Below are positions 25,637 to 33,531 of a DNA stretch of 64,000 nt, one piece after another. Position 1 is the first letter of the stretch, and the number at the start of each line of letters is the position of its first letter. The stretch spans positions 1 to 64,000 of the forward strand of contig NZ_BDBL01000044.1 of the NCBI RefSeq assembly GCF_001612965.1. The letters run 5' to 3'. Source of the DNA: Nocardia kruczakiae NBRC 101016 (GTDB lineage Bacteria > Actinomycetota > Actinomycetes > Mycobacteriales > Mycobacteriaceae). A program made the translations under genes and the position numbers. The notes under the pieces were generated by a model. That model saw nothing but the letters and a program-made list of their open reading frames with translations. It was not told where the DNA came from and ran no database searches.

Positions 25637-25878
25637 CGTGAACCGCCGTCGTTGCTGCCGGCGAAGGCTGGGCGGTCATCGACAACGCGCGTGCCAGACC
25701 ACGGGCAACGTTCACCGACCCGAACGTGGTGTACGGCGATCCTTCCGTCCACCAGCGGAACAAGGCCGGAGCACAACCACGACGGGCAAGCCACCCCGAC
25801 CAACCGCTGCGCGTCGGGTGTGAAGCTGCCGATTCCACACTGGGACAAGAGAATCCAAGGGGTGTCAATGCTGGACAC
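25633..25878 (-). CDS. Small hypothetical protein
   Basis: 81 residues from GTG 25876-25878, preceded by GAGGAGG at about the right spacing. No recognised domain; ends in GSNDGGSR. Coupled to the downstream 81-residue gene. The good ribosome-binding site and overlap are the main support. Confidence 0.45.
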   Translation of the reverse strand: MSSIDTPWILLSQCGIGSFTPDAQRLVGVACPSWLCSGLVPLVDGRIAVHHVRVGERCPWSGTRVVDDRPAFAGSNDGGSR

Positions 25879-26281
25879 TTTGCTACCACCTCCTCACAAG
25901 TGGCCGCCGAAAGCGGACCGACGACCGGCGCCTTTCGGGTGGTGTCGGCCGATGACGGCCATGGGATACGACAGGCATGACGGACCTCACCGATCGTGCG
26001 GCTGTGCGCGGAACAGATTGGGACAGAACAGATCAGGGATCGGTCAGACACACGGACTTCTTCAGCTGCGGGCAACCTGGCGCTTCACGGTCACTCGATC
26101 GCGTGCGGAGCCGCGATCCGACTGTTGAACTGCTACAGCACAGCACCCCAACCGGAGGATTGAAATACCGTGTTGAATGTTCAAACGAGTTGACTCAATT
26201 TCCCACGAACAGATTCAGAACTGCGGCATACTCTGCTCAGGTTCGCGAATGATCTCGCTCAATCGGGGGAGGGGAAGTCGC
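25879..26281. other. Divergent intergenic region between the two T7SS-associated cassettes
   Basis: About 400 bp without a convincing gene; short frames present have no coding character or ribosome-binding site. The right end is AT-richer and carries the palindromes described at 26173-26198. Promoters for both cassettes are expected here. Confidence 0.5.
26173..26198 (+). promoter_or_regulatory. Paired palindromes upstream of the HTH/DUF5753 gene
   Basis: TTGAATGTTCAA (26173-26184, 5-bp arms) is followed by GAGTTGACTC (26187-26196) and an overlapping TTGACTCAA. The TTGACT at 26190-26195 resembles a -35 box. A candidate autoregulatory site. Confidence 0.4.
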
Positions 26282-27169
26282 ATGTCAGGAAGCCAATCCG
26301 CCACGTTGCTCCGCCGTCAGCTCGGGAGGTTCCTTCGCGAGCGTCGCCTAGAGGCCGGGCTGACCATCGCGCAAGCCGCGCATGAGGTTCAGCTCAGCAC
26401 AGCGGCATTACAGCGGATGGAGACTGGGCGACCTCAGAAGCTTCGCAAACAGGATGTCCGCGAACTGTGCGAGCTATACGACGTGGACAGCGATGAGACC
26501 GGTAGGGCCATCGGCCTTGCCGCGAAGGCCGCAGACAACCCGGACATCACGGCGCTCGGTGGCATGTTCAGCAACGCTTTCAACATGTACGTCGGAATGG
26601 AAGCAGCGGCGCGAAGCCTGATCTCGTACCAAGCCGTGGTGCCAGGGCTGCTCCAAACCGCCGACTACGCGCGGGCTCTCATCAGCTCGTATCCCGGCTA
26701 CGTACAGGAAGAAGTCGACCGCCGAGTCGCAGTGCGTTTGAGGCGGCAAAAGATTCTGACCAGGAAGGCGAATCCTGTCCGACTGGAGGTTCTGCTGAGT
26801 GTATCTGCCCTACGCCAGGTCGTCGGTACCCATCGTGTGATGAGCGGACAGCTACGAGAACTGGCAGAGGCCGGCAAGCGGCCGAATGTCACGATCCGCG
26901 TCCATCCGTACCACGGCGGATTTCCCTGGGGGATCGTGCCGAGCCAGTTCGTCATCATCGAATTCGGAACGAACGCCGATGGCCAGCCCGTGGAGCCGCC
27001 CGTGGTCTACCTCGACGGAGGTATGAGCAGCGATATCTACCTCGAAAATGAAGACGACGTGCGGAAGTACCATGAACTGGTCGAGGTCATCCGGCAGACC
27101 GCGCTGGACGAGACGAGCACGCGAAACCTGCTACGGCAGGTGGCAAGGGAGCACGACGGTGAGTGTTGA
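26282..27169 (+). CDS. HTH (XRE) / DUF5753 transcriptional regulator
   Basis: 295 residues from ATG 26282 with GGGGAGGGGAAG upstream. The N-terminal HTH (RQLGRFLRERRLEAGLTIAQAAHEVQLSTAALQRMETGR) is joined to a DUF5753 domain (YQAVVPGLLQTADYARALI, VIIEFGTNADGQPVEPPVVYLDGG). This is the WhiJ-like class common in Streptomyces and Nocardia, usually paired with a DUF397 partner, as here (11-nt overlap). It may control the adjoining cassette. Confidence 0.85.
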   Translation: MSGSQSATLLRRQLGRFLRERRLEAGLTIAQAAHEVQLSTAALQRMETGRPQKLRKQDVRELCELYDVDSDETGRAIGLAAKAADNPDITALGGMFSNAFNMYVGMEAAARSLISYQAVVPGLLQTADYARALISSYPGYVQEEVDRRVAVRLRRQKILTRKANPVRLEVLLSVSALRQVVGTHRVMSGQLRELAEAGKRPNVTIRVHPYHGGFPWGIVPSQFVIIEFGTNADGQPVEPPVVYLDGGMSSDIYLENEDDVRKYHELVEVIRQTALDETSTRNLLRQVAREHDGEC

Positions 27170-27356
27170 TTTATCCGGCCCGCAATGGCGCAAGAGCAGC
27201 TACAGCGAATCCAATTCTCAGTGCGTAGAGGTCGCGTGGCTCACCAGCGGTGCTGTCGGCGTTCGTGATTCGAAAGATCCCACCGGACCGGCGCTCGTCT
27301 TCGCGCCCGACGAATGGGACGCGTTCAACGCTGGTTTGCAGGCAGGACGGTTCTAA
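27159..27356 (+). CDS. DUF397 domain protein
   Basis: 65 residues from GTG 27159, overlapping the regulator by 11 nt. The family signature WRKSSYSESNSQCVEVAW, GVRDSKDPTGPALVFAPDEWDAF is complete. DUF397 proteins act with XRE/DUF5753 regulators, in some cases like antitoxins or co-regulators. Confidence 0.85.
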   Translation: MSVDLSGPQWRKSSYSESNSQCVEVAWLTSGAVGVRDSKDPTGPALVFAPDEWDAFNAGLQAGRF

Positions 27357-27627
27357 CACCCGTAACTCACCTTTGGACGGCACTCACCACGGGTGCTGTT
27401 TATGAGTACCGAGGTTGGATCCCGGAACCCGCCCAGGCCATTGGCTGGCCGCTTGCAGCACTTGGCGAGCCCGAACGCCGAGCATCAGGGCTCACCTCAC
27501 TTGGGGCGGCGGAGAAGTGAACCATCCAGACTGAACGGAGAAGTGCTTGCCGCCGCTCCGCGATGCACTATCGTTTACCATCCCAAGGGCGGGGGGTCGC
27601 AGGGGCCGCCCTAGGACGGGAGATCCG

Positions 27628-28185
27628 ATGCGGCGAGCGATGACCCTCGGGGCGGCAGTTTTTCTCACCACAGGAGTGCTAGCCGCCTGCTCTTCCGGAA
27701 ACTCTGGTACGGCAACCCCGGCCGCGTCTGCTACCCCGGCGCCGACAACAACTACCACGGCGCAAGCAACGGCGTGGCACCCCTGTTCCATACCGGATTC
27801 CGATATCGCTGGTGTCGGGTTGAACCCGTCGACGAAACAGGAAGACGGACCCGGCAAAGTCAAGTTCCCAGGATGGGATATCTGTTCCTGGCTAGCCGAG
27901 AAGCCCAACTGGTATGTACTCAACGTTTATTCCACCAGGGATCACAGCTACGACGAGGTTGTACACAACACAACGTTGTACAAGAACCCCGAACCAGTGA
28001 CCGTGGAAGGTCGGCCCGGTACCCGGTTGTTCAGTGCCACTGAGGATCATGATTGCACGATCGCGCTCGACTCCAAGCCGCCCGTGCAGTTCCAGATCTC
28101 GGCCAAGCCCAGTGCTCGTGAGCCCGGCGATGCCTGTGCCGAGGTCACCCGGATCACCACAGCACTCGTCAAGAACATTCCTTAG
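27628..28185 (+). CDS. DUF3558 lipoprotein
   Basis: 185 residues from ATG 27628. A signal peptide with lipobox VLAAC (C21), a Thr/Pro/Ala-rich linker and a DUF3558-type domain with four cysteines (WHPC, WDICSW, DCTIAL, DACAEVTRI). Surface lipoprotein, function unknown. It opens the plus-strand T7SS-substrate cassette. The membrane protein at 31617 shares the same four-Cys layout. Confidence 0.8.
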   Translation: MRRAMTLGAAVFLTTGVLAACSSGNSGTATPAASATPAPTTTTTAQATAWHPCSIPDSDIAGVGLNPSTKQEDGPGKVKFPGWDICSWLAEKPNWYVLNVYSTRDHSYDEVVHNTTLYKNPEPVTVEGRPGTRLFSATEDHDCTIALDSKPPVQFQISAKPSAREPGDACAEVTRITTALVKNIP

Positions 28186-28199
28186 CTAGGCAGGCCAAC

Positions 28200-28568
28200 A
28201 TGTCCGAACTAAGCACTATTCAGCAGCTCGATGCGGAAGTAGATGGCGGAAACCTGAGGTTGAAGGTTCACCGAGATAAGCTCGATGAGGCCATCAAAGG
28301 ACTTCAGGACCTCATCGACAGCATCGACATGCTGTGGCCGAACGTGCAAGCGGTCGAGCACGTCACCGGGTTCGGCGGGTTCCAAATGGGGCTCGATCTC
28401 GCTGCCAAGTTCACCACCAAGGGCAGCGGCGAGAACGGGATCAGACAGCGAGTCAACGAGGTTCAGAAAGAGCTGCAAGCAGCTCAAGAGCTGATCCTCA
28501 AAGCTGCTCGAGCCTACGCCGAGACCGATGCCGCATACGCCGATGTACTGAGCCGAACCGAAATCTAG
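28200..28568 (+). CDS. Small T7SS substrate-like protein
   Basis: 122 residues from ATG 28200, 14 nt after the lipoprotein stop. All-helical, two-helix pattern with a Gly turn (GFGGFQMG) and a C-terminal T7SS secretion motif YxxxD (YAETD, Y106-D110). This matches ESX-secreted small proteins, although the central W-x-G is replaced. A hairpin follows. Confidence 0.7.
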   Translation: MSELSTIQQLDAEVDGGNLRLKVHRDKLDEAIKGLQDLIDSIDMLWPNVQAVEHVTGFGGFQMGLDLAAKFTTKGSGENGIRQRVNEVQKELQAAQELILKAARAYAETDAAYADVLSRTEI

Positions 28569-28585
28569 TTCTCTCGCATCGCCGT

Positions 28586-28605
28586 ACGGCCGGCCCACCG
28601 GCCGT
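28586..28605 (+). terminator. Hairpin after the small T7SS substrate gene
   Basis: ACGGCCGG and CCGGCCGT form an 8-bp stem with a 4-nt loop, 17 nt past the stop. It probably attenuates transcription into the next genes, separated by a 217-bp gap. Confidence 0.55.
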
Positions 28606-28785
28606 GGCTCGCGTCGGTTGTCGACGAACTACAGAGGCCCAGCCCATGCGGCCAGGTGGTGAACAGATCAACGACGGAGTGCTCAACTCCGGGACCGCCG
28701 TGTGTGTTCTTGACGGCGACCGAGCGCCCGGCCGGTGCGATATCCTCACTCCGACACTGGTTTTCGAATGGGCGGGGAGTGGCCT

Positions 28786-29082
28786 GTGCTGAAGGCGGAT
28801 ACCGATCAACTCGACAAGCTCGCCAAGACACTGACCACGATCGGTGGCGAGATCGACGACATCGAGGTCAACGGTAAAGCCAACGAGGTGATCATCGCGA
28901 TGCCCGGATCATCGGTGCCTGCGGCTTGCGTACAGACCGGCAGCCATGTGGAAGGTGCGATGCTGCGAGTCGGGGAGCGGATGAAGGACCTGGCCGTCAG
29001 AATCACCGGCTGCACCAAGAATCTGCAGATGACCGACGAGCAGTTCGCGCAGAAGATGCACGAGCTCGACTTCCACAAGTAG
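28786..29082 (+). CDS. EspC-family T7SS target
   Basis: 98 residues from GTG 28786, which has GGGGAG eight bases upstream; an earlier ATG at 28768 lacks one. LKADTDQLDKLAKTLTTIGGEIDDI, GSHVEGAMLRVGERMKDLAVRI and TDEQFAQKMHELD follow the EspC/PF10824 helical-hairpin pattern. Nine bases separate it from the large gene downstream, with which it may form a secreted pair. Confidence 0.7.
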   Translation: MLKADTDQLDKLAKTLTTIGGEIDDIEVNGKANEVIIAMPGSSVPAACVQTGSHVEGAMLRVGERMKDLAVRITGCTKNLQMTDEQFAQKMHELDFHK

Positions 29083-29091
29083 GGGGCACCG

Positions 29092-31620
29092 ATGCCGTCG
29101 CGTTCGGAGCTGGACCGGTGGAATCTACAGACCCTCAAAGAATGGGCTGCGGAAATCCATACCGGCAACGAGAAGCTGCTCGAGGAGATCGACAAGGCAC
29201 GCAAGTACTTCAATGACGTCGGCTACAACTGGACAGGTACAGCCTTCTACGCCGCGTACGATCGTATCGGTCAGGATCATGACGAGGCGCGCAAGGTGTA
29301 TGCCGATATCGCCGACTTCCTGGACAAGTTCGGCCCGGCCGTCGACAGTGTCTCATCGCACCGAGATGTTCTGCGCTCCAAGGTCTCCGAGGCCGAACAA
29401 GCGCAGGTGACTGTCGCTGACAATTGGGCATGCTCGGGCACCAACCATGCCGATGTACAAGTACATCAGGATGCCATCGACACCGCGTACCGAGAGCTCA
29501 CGCAGACCGAGGCCGAGCTCGAGCGGTTGCTGACCGACCGAAGCGAGCTGATCCGCGCTGCGGGTGATCTGTTCGGTTCCTCGATCGAGGTCGACGAAGC
29601 ACCCACGGCGGGAACGCGCCTGGGGTCCGAGGACGGCAAGCGGCTCGCCGATGCGGCTCGAAGCGGCGACACTGCCGCGATCGATGCCGTGGCCGCAGAT
29701 ATGCCGCAGTTCCACCTCACGCCGCAAGACCTGCAGGACTTGGCCGACGGAAAACAGGTGACCGATATCCCGGCCGACGTACAGGACTACTACCGCAGCT
29801 TCTTTCAAGCCTCCGGCAAGGACGGGTTGTTCGCACTGTCGGATCGCCTCACCGAGGGCGAGAAGATGGCTCAGATGGCAGGCAGTACGACCAGCCCTGC
29901 GTCGGTTCAGCGCGACAACCTCGCCAACGCCATCATGATGATGTCGAACGAGAACGTCGGCAGCACCGGGCCGGACGGCAAATTCCGCGGCGGTGGGATA
30001 GGAGAATTGCCCGGCTACATGCAGCATCTTGTATCCGACCGGCTGGAGTCCAATCCTCCGAAAACCGCCATCGAGATGAAGAACCGTCTCGGGGATCAGA
30101 CAAAGTTCGCGCAACTACTGGGCGAAGCGAATCCCGGTTTCATCCCAGGCAAGGGACTCGCAGGGCAGATGGCCACCACCGCCGCCAGCATGGCCGGTTA
30201 CGTGGACGGCCATACGCCGAACGTCAACGATATGGTCGACCGCTTCAGGCATGTCGGTGCCACGGGGATCGCCGACAGCTTCTTCGATGAGGACAAGCCC
30301 AAGATCGACGCGGCCGCCAAGTCGTATCTCGACCTTGCCACGCGCAACCACGAAGCGGATTTCAGCCTACTCACCAGCCCCACCGACCAGGTCCGCACGC
30401 CCGGCGACATGTACGCAGATCCGAAGACCTTCCGCGACGAGATCTTCAACCACGACTGGGGCGACAAGGGCAAGGTCGCATCTCAGCTCTACAGCTGGGC
30501 CGGCGACCACGCGCACGAGCAGACTCCGGATGGAGACCTGTCCCGCAAGACACTGGCAGAACTACCCAAGGTGTTCGCCCCGACCAGTCACGACCCCAAC
30601 CATCCCAACCAGTTGGCAACCTCCGGCGGCCACACTGCGTTTCAGAACAACGCTGACCTGTTCAAAAAGAACCCCGAACTCGCCACCGGCCTGTCGAAGG
30701 TGCTCGCGCCCAACCTCGATGCACTATCCGACCCCGATCAGGGCCAAACCAAAACGTGGCCCTTCCCAGACGCGAACGACCACACCTACCCCCGGCCTCC
30801 GACCGACGACGTGCGCCTCGGCCGTGACGACGGCGATCGACTCCTGTTCCTCGCCAACCAATCCGAAGACGGCCGGAACCTCCTGGAGACCAGCCGCGCG
30901 CTGCGAGAATCGGCAATCTACGACCAGGCGATGCGCGAGGGTGGAAACAACGTCGGTGAATGGCTTGCCAACAATGAGGATTACAGCCACATGCAATCGC
31001 TGAACGATCGAATGACTGTTCAGCACTACAACGCCCTGTTCTATCAGGACAACATGAATGCCGAGCACACCGCCCAGCATCTGCAAGAGGTTTACGAGAG
31101 CAAACAAAAAGCGGCAGACGTCGCCAAGAGCATCGTCAGTGACGCGATCCCCTTCAGCAATGCGGTAAAACCGGCAACCAGTCTGCTTCCCAACGCCCTT
31201 GGAAACCCTGCAGACAAATACCTCAACAGCTTGCCCGACAAATGGATGGACTCCGCGATATCCGCATGGAACCACAAGCCCGATCCGGTTCACGTCCAGG
31301 ATCCGAGCATCAGTCAAATATCATCAGAAATAAATCGCGAGACGAACAATCGACTCTTGGATGCAGCTTACCGAAACGGACAGCTCCCACCGAATCTACT
31401 GAATGGAAACGGCACAGGGCCTGTTCATTTGGAGGACAACAGCTCGCCCGCCATGCAAAATGCGATCACCAATTATATGCATGGAAGACAGCTTGGAAGC
31501 TACATATCTGAAGCTCAGCAATCCGGCGATATAGCGATATTGAGAGACTTGAAGGACGATAGAGCCAAGCTTCAGAACTTCCTCAACTCCGGGTCCGAGA
31601 CAGTGGACCCGAAGAAATGA
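29092..31620 (+). CDS. Large WXG-headed T7SS-associated protein (TPR-repeat-region type)
   Basis: 842 residues from ATG 29092. An N-terminal WXG100-like helical hairpin (W47-T48-G49 in VGYNWTGTAFYAAYDRI) and a coiled coil (residues ~100-165) precede a long helical body of the mycobacterial Rv2082/TPR-repeat-region kind (ADMPQFHLTPQDLQDLADGK, GFIPGKGLAGQMATTAASMAGY, RLLFLANQSEDGRNLLETS). There is no catalytic motif I recognise. From about nt 31100 the base composition drops and the sequence becomes Asn/Ser-rich, a sign of an exchanged or fast-evolving C-terminus. The stop overlaps the next start (ATGA). Confidence 0.75.
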   Translation: MPSRSELDRWNLQTLKEWAAEIHTGNEKLLEEIDKARKYFNDVGYNWTGTAFYAAYDRIGQDHDEARKVYADIADFLDKFGPAVDSVSSHRDVLRSKVSEAEQAQVTVADNWACSGTNHADVQVHQDAIDTAYRELTQTEAELERLLTDRSELIRAAGDLFGSSIEVDEAPTAGTRLGSEDGKRLADAARSGDTAAIDAVAADMPQFHLTPQDLQDLADGKQVTDIPADVQDYYRSFFQASGKDGLFALSDRLTEGEKMAQMAGSTTSPASVQRDNLANAIMMMSNENVGSTGPDGKFRGGGIGELPGYMQHLVSDRLESNPPKTAIEMKNRLGDQTKFAQLLGEANPGFIPGKGLAGQMATTAASMAGYVDGHTPNVNDMVDRFRHVGATGIADSFFDEDKPKIDAAAKSYLDLATRNHEADFSLLTSPTDQVRTPGDMYADPKTFRDEIFNHDWGDKGKVASQLYSWAGDHAHEQTPDGDLSRKTLAELPKVFAPTSHDPNHPNQLATSGGHTAFQNNADLFKKNPELATGLSKVLAPNLDALSDPDQGQTKTWPFPDANDHTYPRPPTDDVRLGRDDGDRLLFLANQSEDGRNLLETSRALRESAIYDQAMREGGNNVGEWLANNEDYSHMQSLNDRMTVQHYNALFYQDNMNAEHTAQHLQEVYESKQKAADVAKSIVSDAIPFSNAVKPATSLLPNALGNPADKYLNSLPDKWMDSAISAWNHKPDPVHVQDPSISQISSEINRETNNRLLDAAYRNGQLPPNLLNGNGTGPVHLEDNSSPAMQNAITNYMHGRQLGSYISEAQQSGDIAILRDLKDDRAKLQNFLNSGSETVDPKK

Positions 31621-32195
31621 CGGATCCCTATCACGCGCGACAGCGCCGAGTGAAGCGCATATCGACAGTAGGACTCAGCGCCATTGCGGCAGTAGTCGTT
31701 GTCATCGGCGCCGTGTGGGGGGTGCGGGCTGTGACCGCCACACCGCCCATGTCGCTCGAAGAACAAGGAATAGCAAAGGGAAACATCGATCCGGCCGGGC
31801 CACCCACTTGGTTCAACCCGTGCCTTCCGCCAGGAAGCCCGGTTCTGAAGAGAATGGAGATGACACTGATCGGCCCATTCACGTCTTCATCCATTCGGCC
31901 GGGTTGTGAATATATTCGGCCAGATAAGTCGCACGTCAGCCTCGATATTACACGCTTAACAGCCAAGGGGATTCGGGATGGAGTGAACGATACCGTTCGG
32001 AATGGTAACATCGACGGTAGGCATATTTTCACAATGCCTCCTCCCGACGGAGTGGGCTGCCGAGTATTTATCGAGGTGAAAGGCGGCGGCATCGTTGTCG
32101 ACAGCACCGACTACTCCCATCCCTCGAAAGACCTCTGCCCCGGTGGCTTTGCCCTCGCACAGGAAATTGTTCGAACACTTCCACCGGGTAGCTGA
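31617..32195 (+). CDS. Membrane-anchored DUF3558-like protein
   Basis: 192 residues, ATG overlapping the large gene's stop. One N-terminal TM (STVGLSAIAAVVVVIGAVWGV) without a lipobox, then an extracytoplasmic domain whose four cysteines (FNPCLP, RPGCEY, GVGCRVFIEV, KDLCPGGFALAQEIVRTLP) line up with those of the DUF3558 lipoprotein at 27628. Base composition is AT-rich like the end of the gene before it. Coupling suggests it serves the large protein, as an anchor, partner or protective protein. Confidence 0.65.
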   Translation: MTDPYHARQRRVKRISTVGLSAIAAVVVVIGAVWGVRAVTATPPMSLEEQGIAKGNIDPAGPPTWFNPCLPPGSPVLKRMEMTLIGPFTSSSIRPGCEYIRPDKSHVSLDITRLTAKGIRDGVNDTVRNGNIDGRHIFTMPPPDGVGCRVFIEVKGGGIVVDSTDYSHPSKDLCPGGFALAQEIVRTLPPGS

Positions 32196-32227
32196 CACAT
32201 GAGCTTCCAGAATTCTCGAAGAGCCAG

Positions 32228-33403
32228 TCACATCAGGTAGTCGCGCGCTATACGCGTGCCGAGTTCTTCGAGGAGGCGGGCGGCCTCGGCGATGGATCGC
32301 TCCGGATCGGGTTCGAGGTCGCTCAGCGGATAGCAGCGGGCGAAGCCGGCGGCGCGCAGTCGCTCCGGAGTCAGGGTGCAGCGGCCGGCGACGGCGACGA
32401 CCGGTACGTCCGCGGCGCCGGCGGCGGCCGCGACTCCGGCGGGCGCCTTCCCGCGCAACGTCTGCTCGTCCATCGCACCCTCGCCGGTCACTACCAAGTC
32501 CGCGTCCCGGACCCGGCCGGCGAAATCGATCAACTCGAGAATCACCTCGATCCCGGACCGCTGCCGCGCACCGAGCACCGCCATGGCCCCGAATCCGGTT
32601 CCACCGGCGGCGCCCGCGCCGGGATGCCCGGCCAGGGCGGCGCGGCGCTCATGCGCATCCCCCGTCCCGAACGGGTGGCCGCTCGTGTCGACCAGGTGCG
32701 CCCACTGCGCCAGGATCGCTTCGAGTTCGGCGCACTGCCGCGGCGACGCACCCTTCTGTGGCGCGAAAACCGCTGCGGCACCGTCCGGTCCGAGCAGCGG
32801 GTTGTCGACGTCACCGGCGATGACGAAGACCGTGTCCCGAACGGCCGGATGCAGATCGGAGTAGTCGAGGCGTCGCGCGCGAGCGAGAGCCGCTGCGCCC
32901 GAACCGATTTCGGTGCCGTTCTCGTCCAGGATGCGCAGCCCCAGTGCTTGCAGCATGCCAGCGCCACCGTCGGTGGACGCACTACCGCCCAATCCGAGGA
33001 CGACCTCGCGGAGGCCGTGGTCCAGAGCGTGGCGGATCGGCACGCCGAGCCCGTACGTGCTCGCACCCATCGGATCCGTTCGGCCGCCGGGTAATTCGAC
33101 CAGCCCGACCGCTGCGGCCAACTCGACGACAGCCGTATCGCCCCGCACCGCGTAGCTTGCCGAATGCGGCGCACCGGTCGGCCCGACGGTGTCGACCCGA
33201 ACCCGCTCCCACCCCGCGGCCACGAATGCGTCGACGGTGCCGTCGCCACCGTCGGCAACCGGTACCTGCCGGACCTCCGCATCCGGCACCTCGCGCGCGA
33301 TGCCGGCCGCGAGCGCGGCCGCCACCTCCGGCGCCGCCAGCGATCCCTTGAACTTGTCCGGCGCCATCACCACTCGCCACGGCTTTCCACGCACCATCGC
33401 CAC
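32228..33403 (-). CDS. Glycerate kinase (GarK/GlxK family)
   Basis: 391 residues. Family landmarks: VMAPDKFKGSLAAPEVAAALAAG, VADGGDGTVDAFV, LGLGGSASTDGGAGMLQALG, GDVDNPLLGPDGAAAVFAPQKGA and VVTGEGAMDEQTLRGKAPAGVA. Phosphorylates D-glycerate with ATP. Interestingly the window also encodes a glucosylglycerate hydrolase (51471), whose product would be glycerate, though the genes are far apart. Start at 33403 or two codons later. Confidence 0.9.
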   Translation of the reverse strand: MAMVRGKPWRVVMAPDKFKGSLAAPEVAAALAAGIAREVPDAEVRQVPVADGGDGTVDAFVAAGWERVRVDTVGPTGAPHSASYAVRGDTAVVELAAAVGLVELPGGRTDPMGASTYGLGVPIRHALDHGLREVVLGLGGSASTDGGAGMLQALGLRILDENGTEIGSGAAALARARRLDYSDLHPAVRDTVFVIAGDVDNPLLGPDGAAAVFAPQKGASPRQCAELEAILAQWAHLVDTSGHPFGTGDAHERRAALAGHPGAGAAGGTGFGAMAVLGARQRSGIEVILELIDFAGRVRDADLVVTGEGAMDEQTLRGKAPAGVAAAAGAADVPVVAVAGRCTLTPERLRAAGFARCYPLSDLEPDPERSIAEAARLLEELGTRIARDYLM

Positions 33404-33531
33404 CCCAATCCGTCGGCAAGCAGTCGAACACGCTCACGGTACTGCGCGTGCCCCGAGCATGCCGTGAACCCGATCCGCCGCAGCCGCTTGCCGCTTCGGC
33501 ATCCCGCGCGACAGTCGCGGGGCGGCCGGAC

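Noticed and set aside
25977..26252. 91-codon plus-strand frame in the T7SS divergent spacer
   Set aside because: No ribosome-binding site, no family similarity, and it overlaps the palindromic promoter region.
21692..32195. Complete ESX secretion system
   Set aside because: No EccB, EccC, EccD, EccE, EccA or mycosin sequence is present; only chaperone and substrates are.
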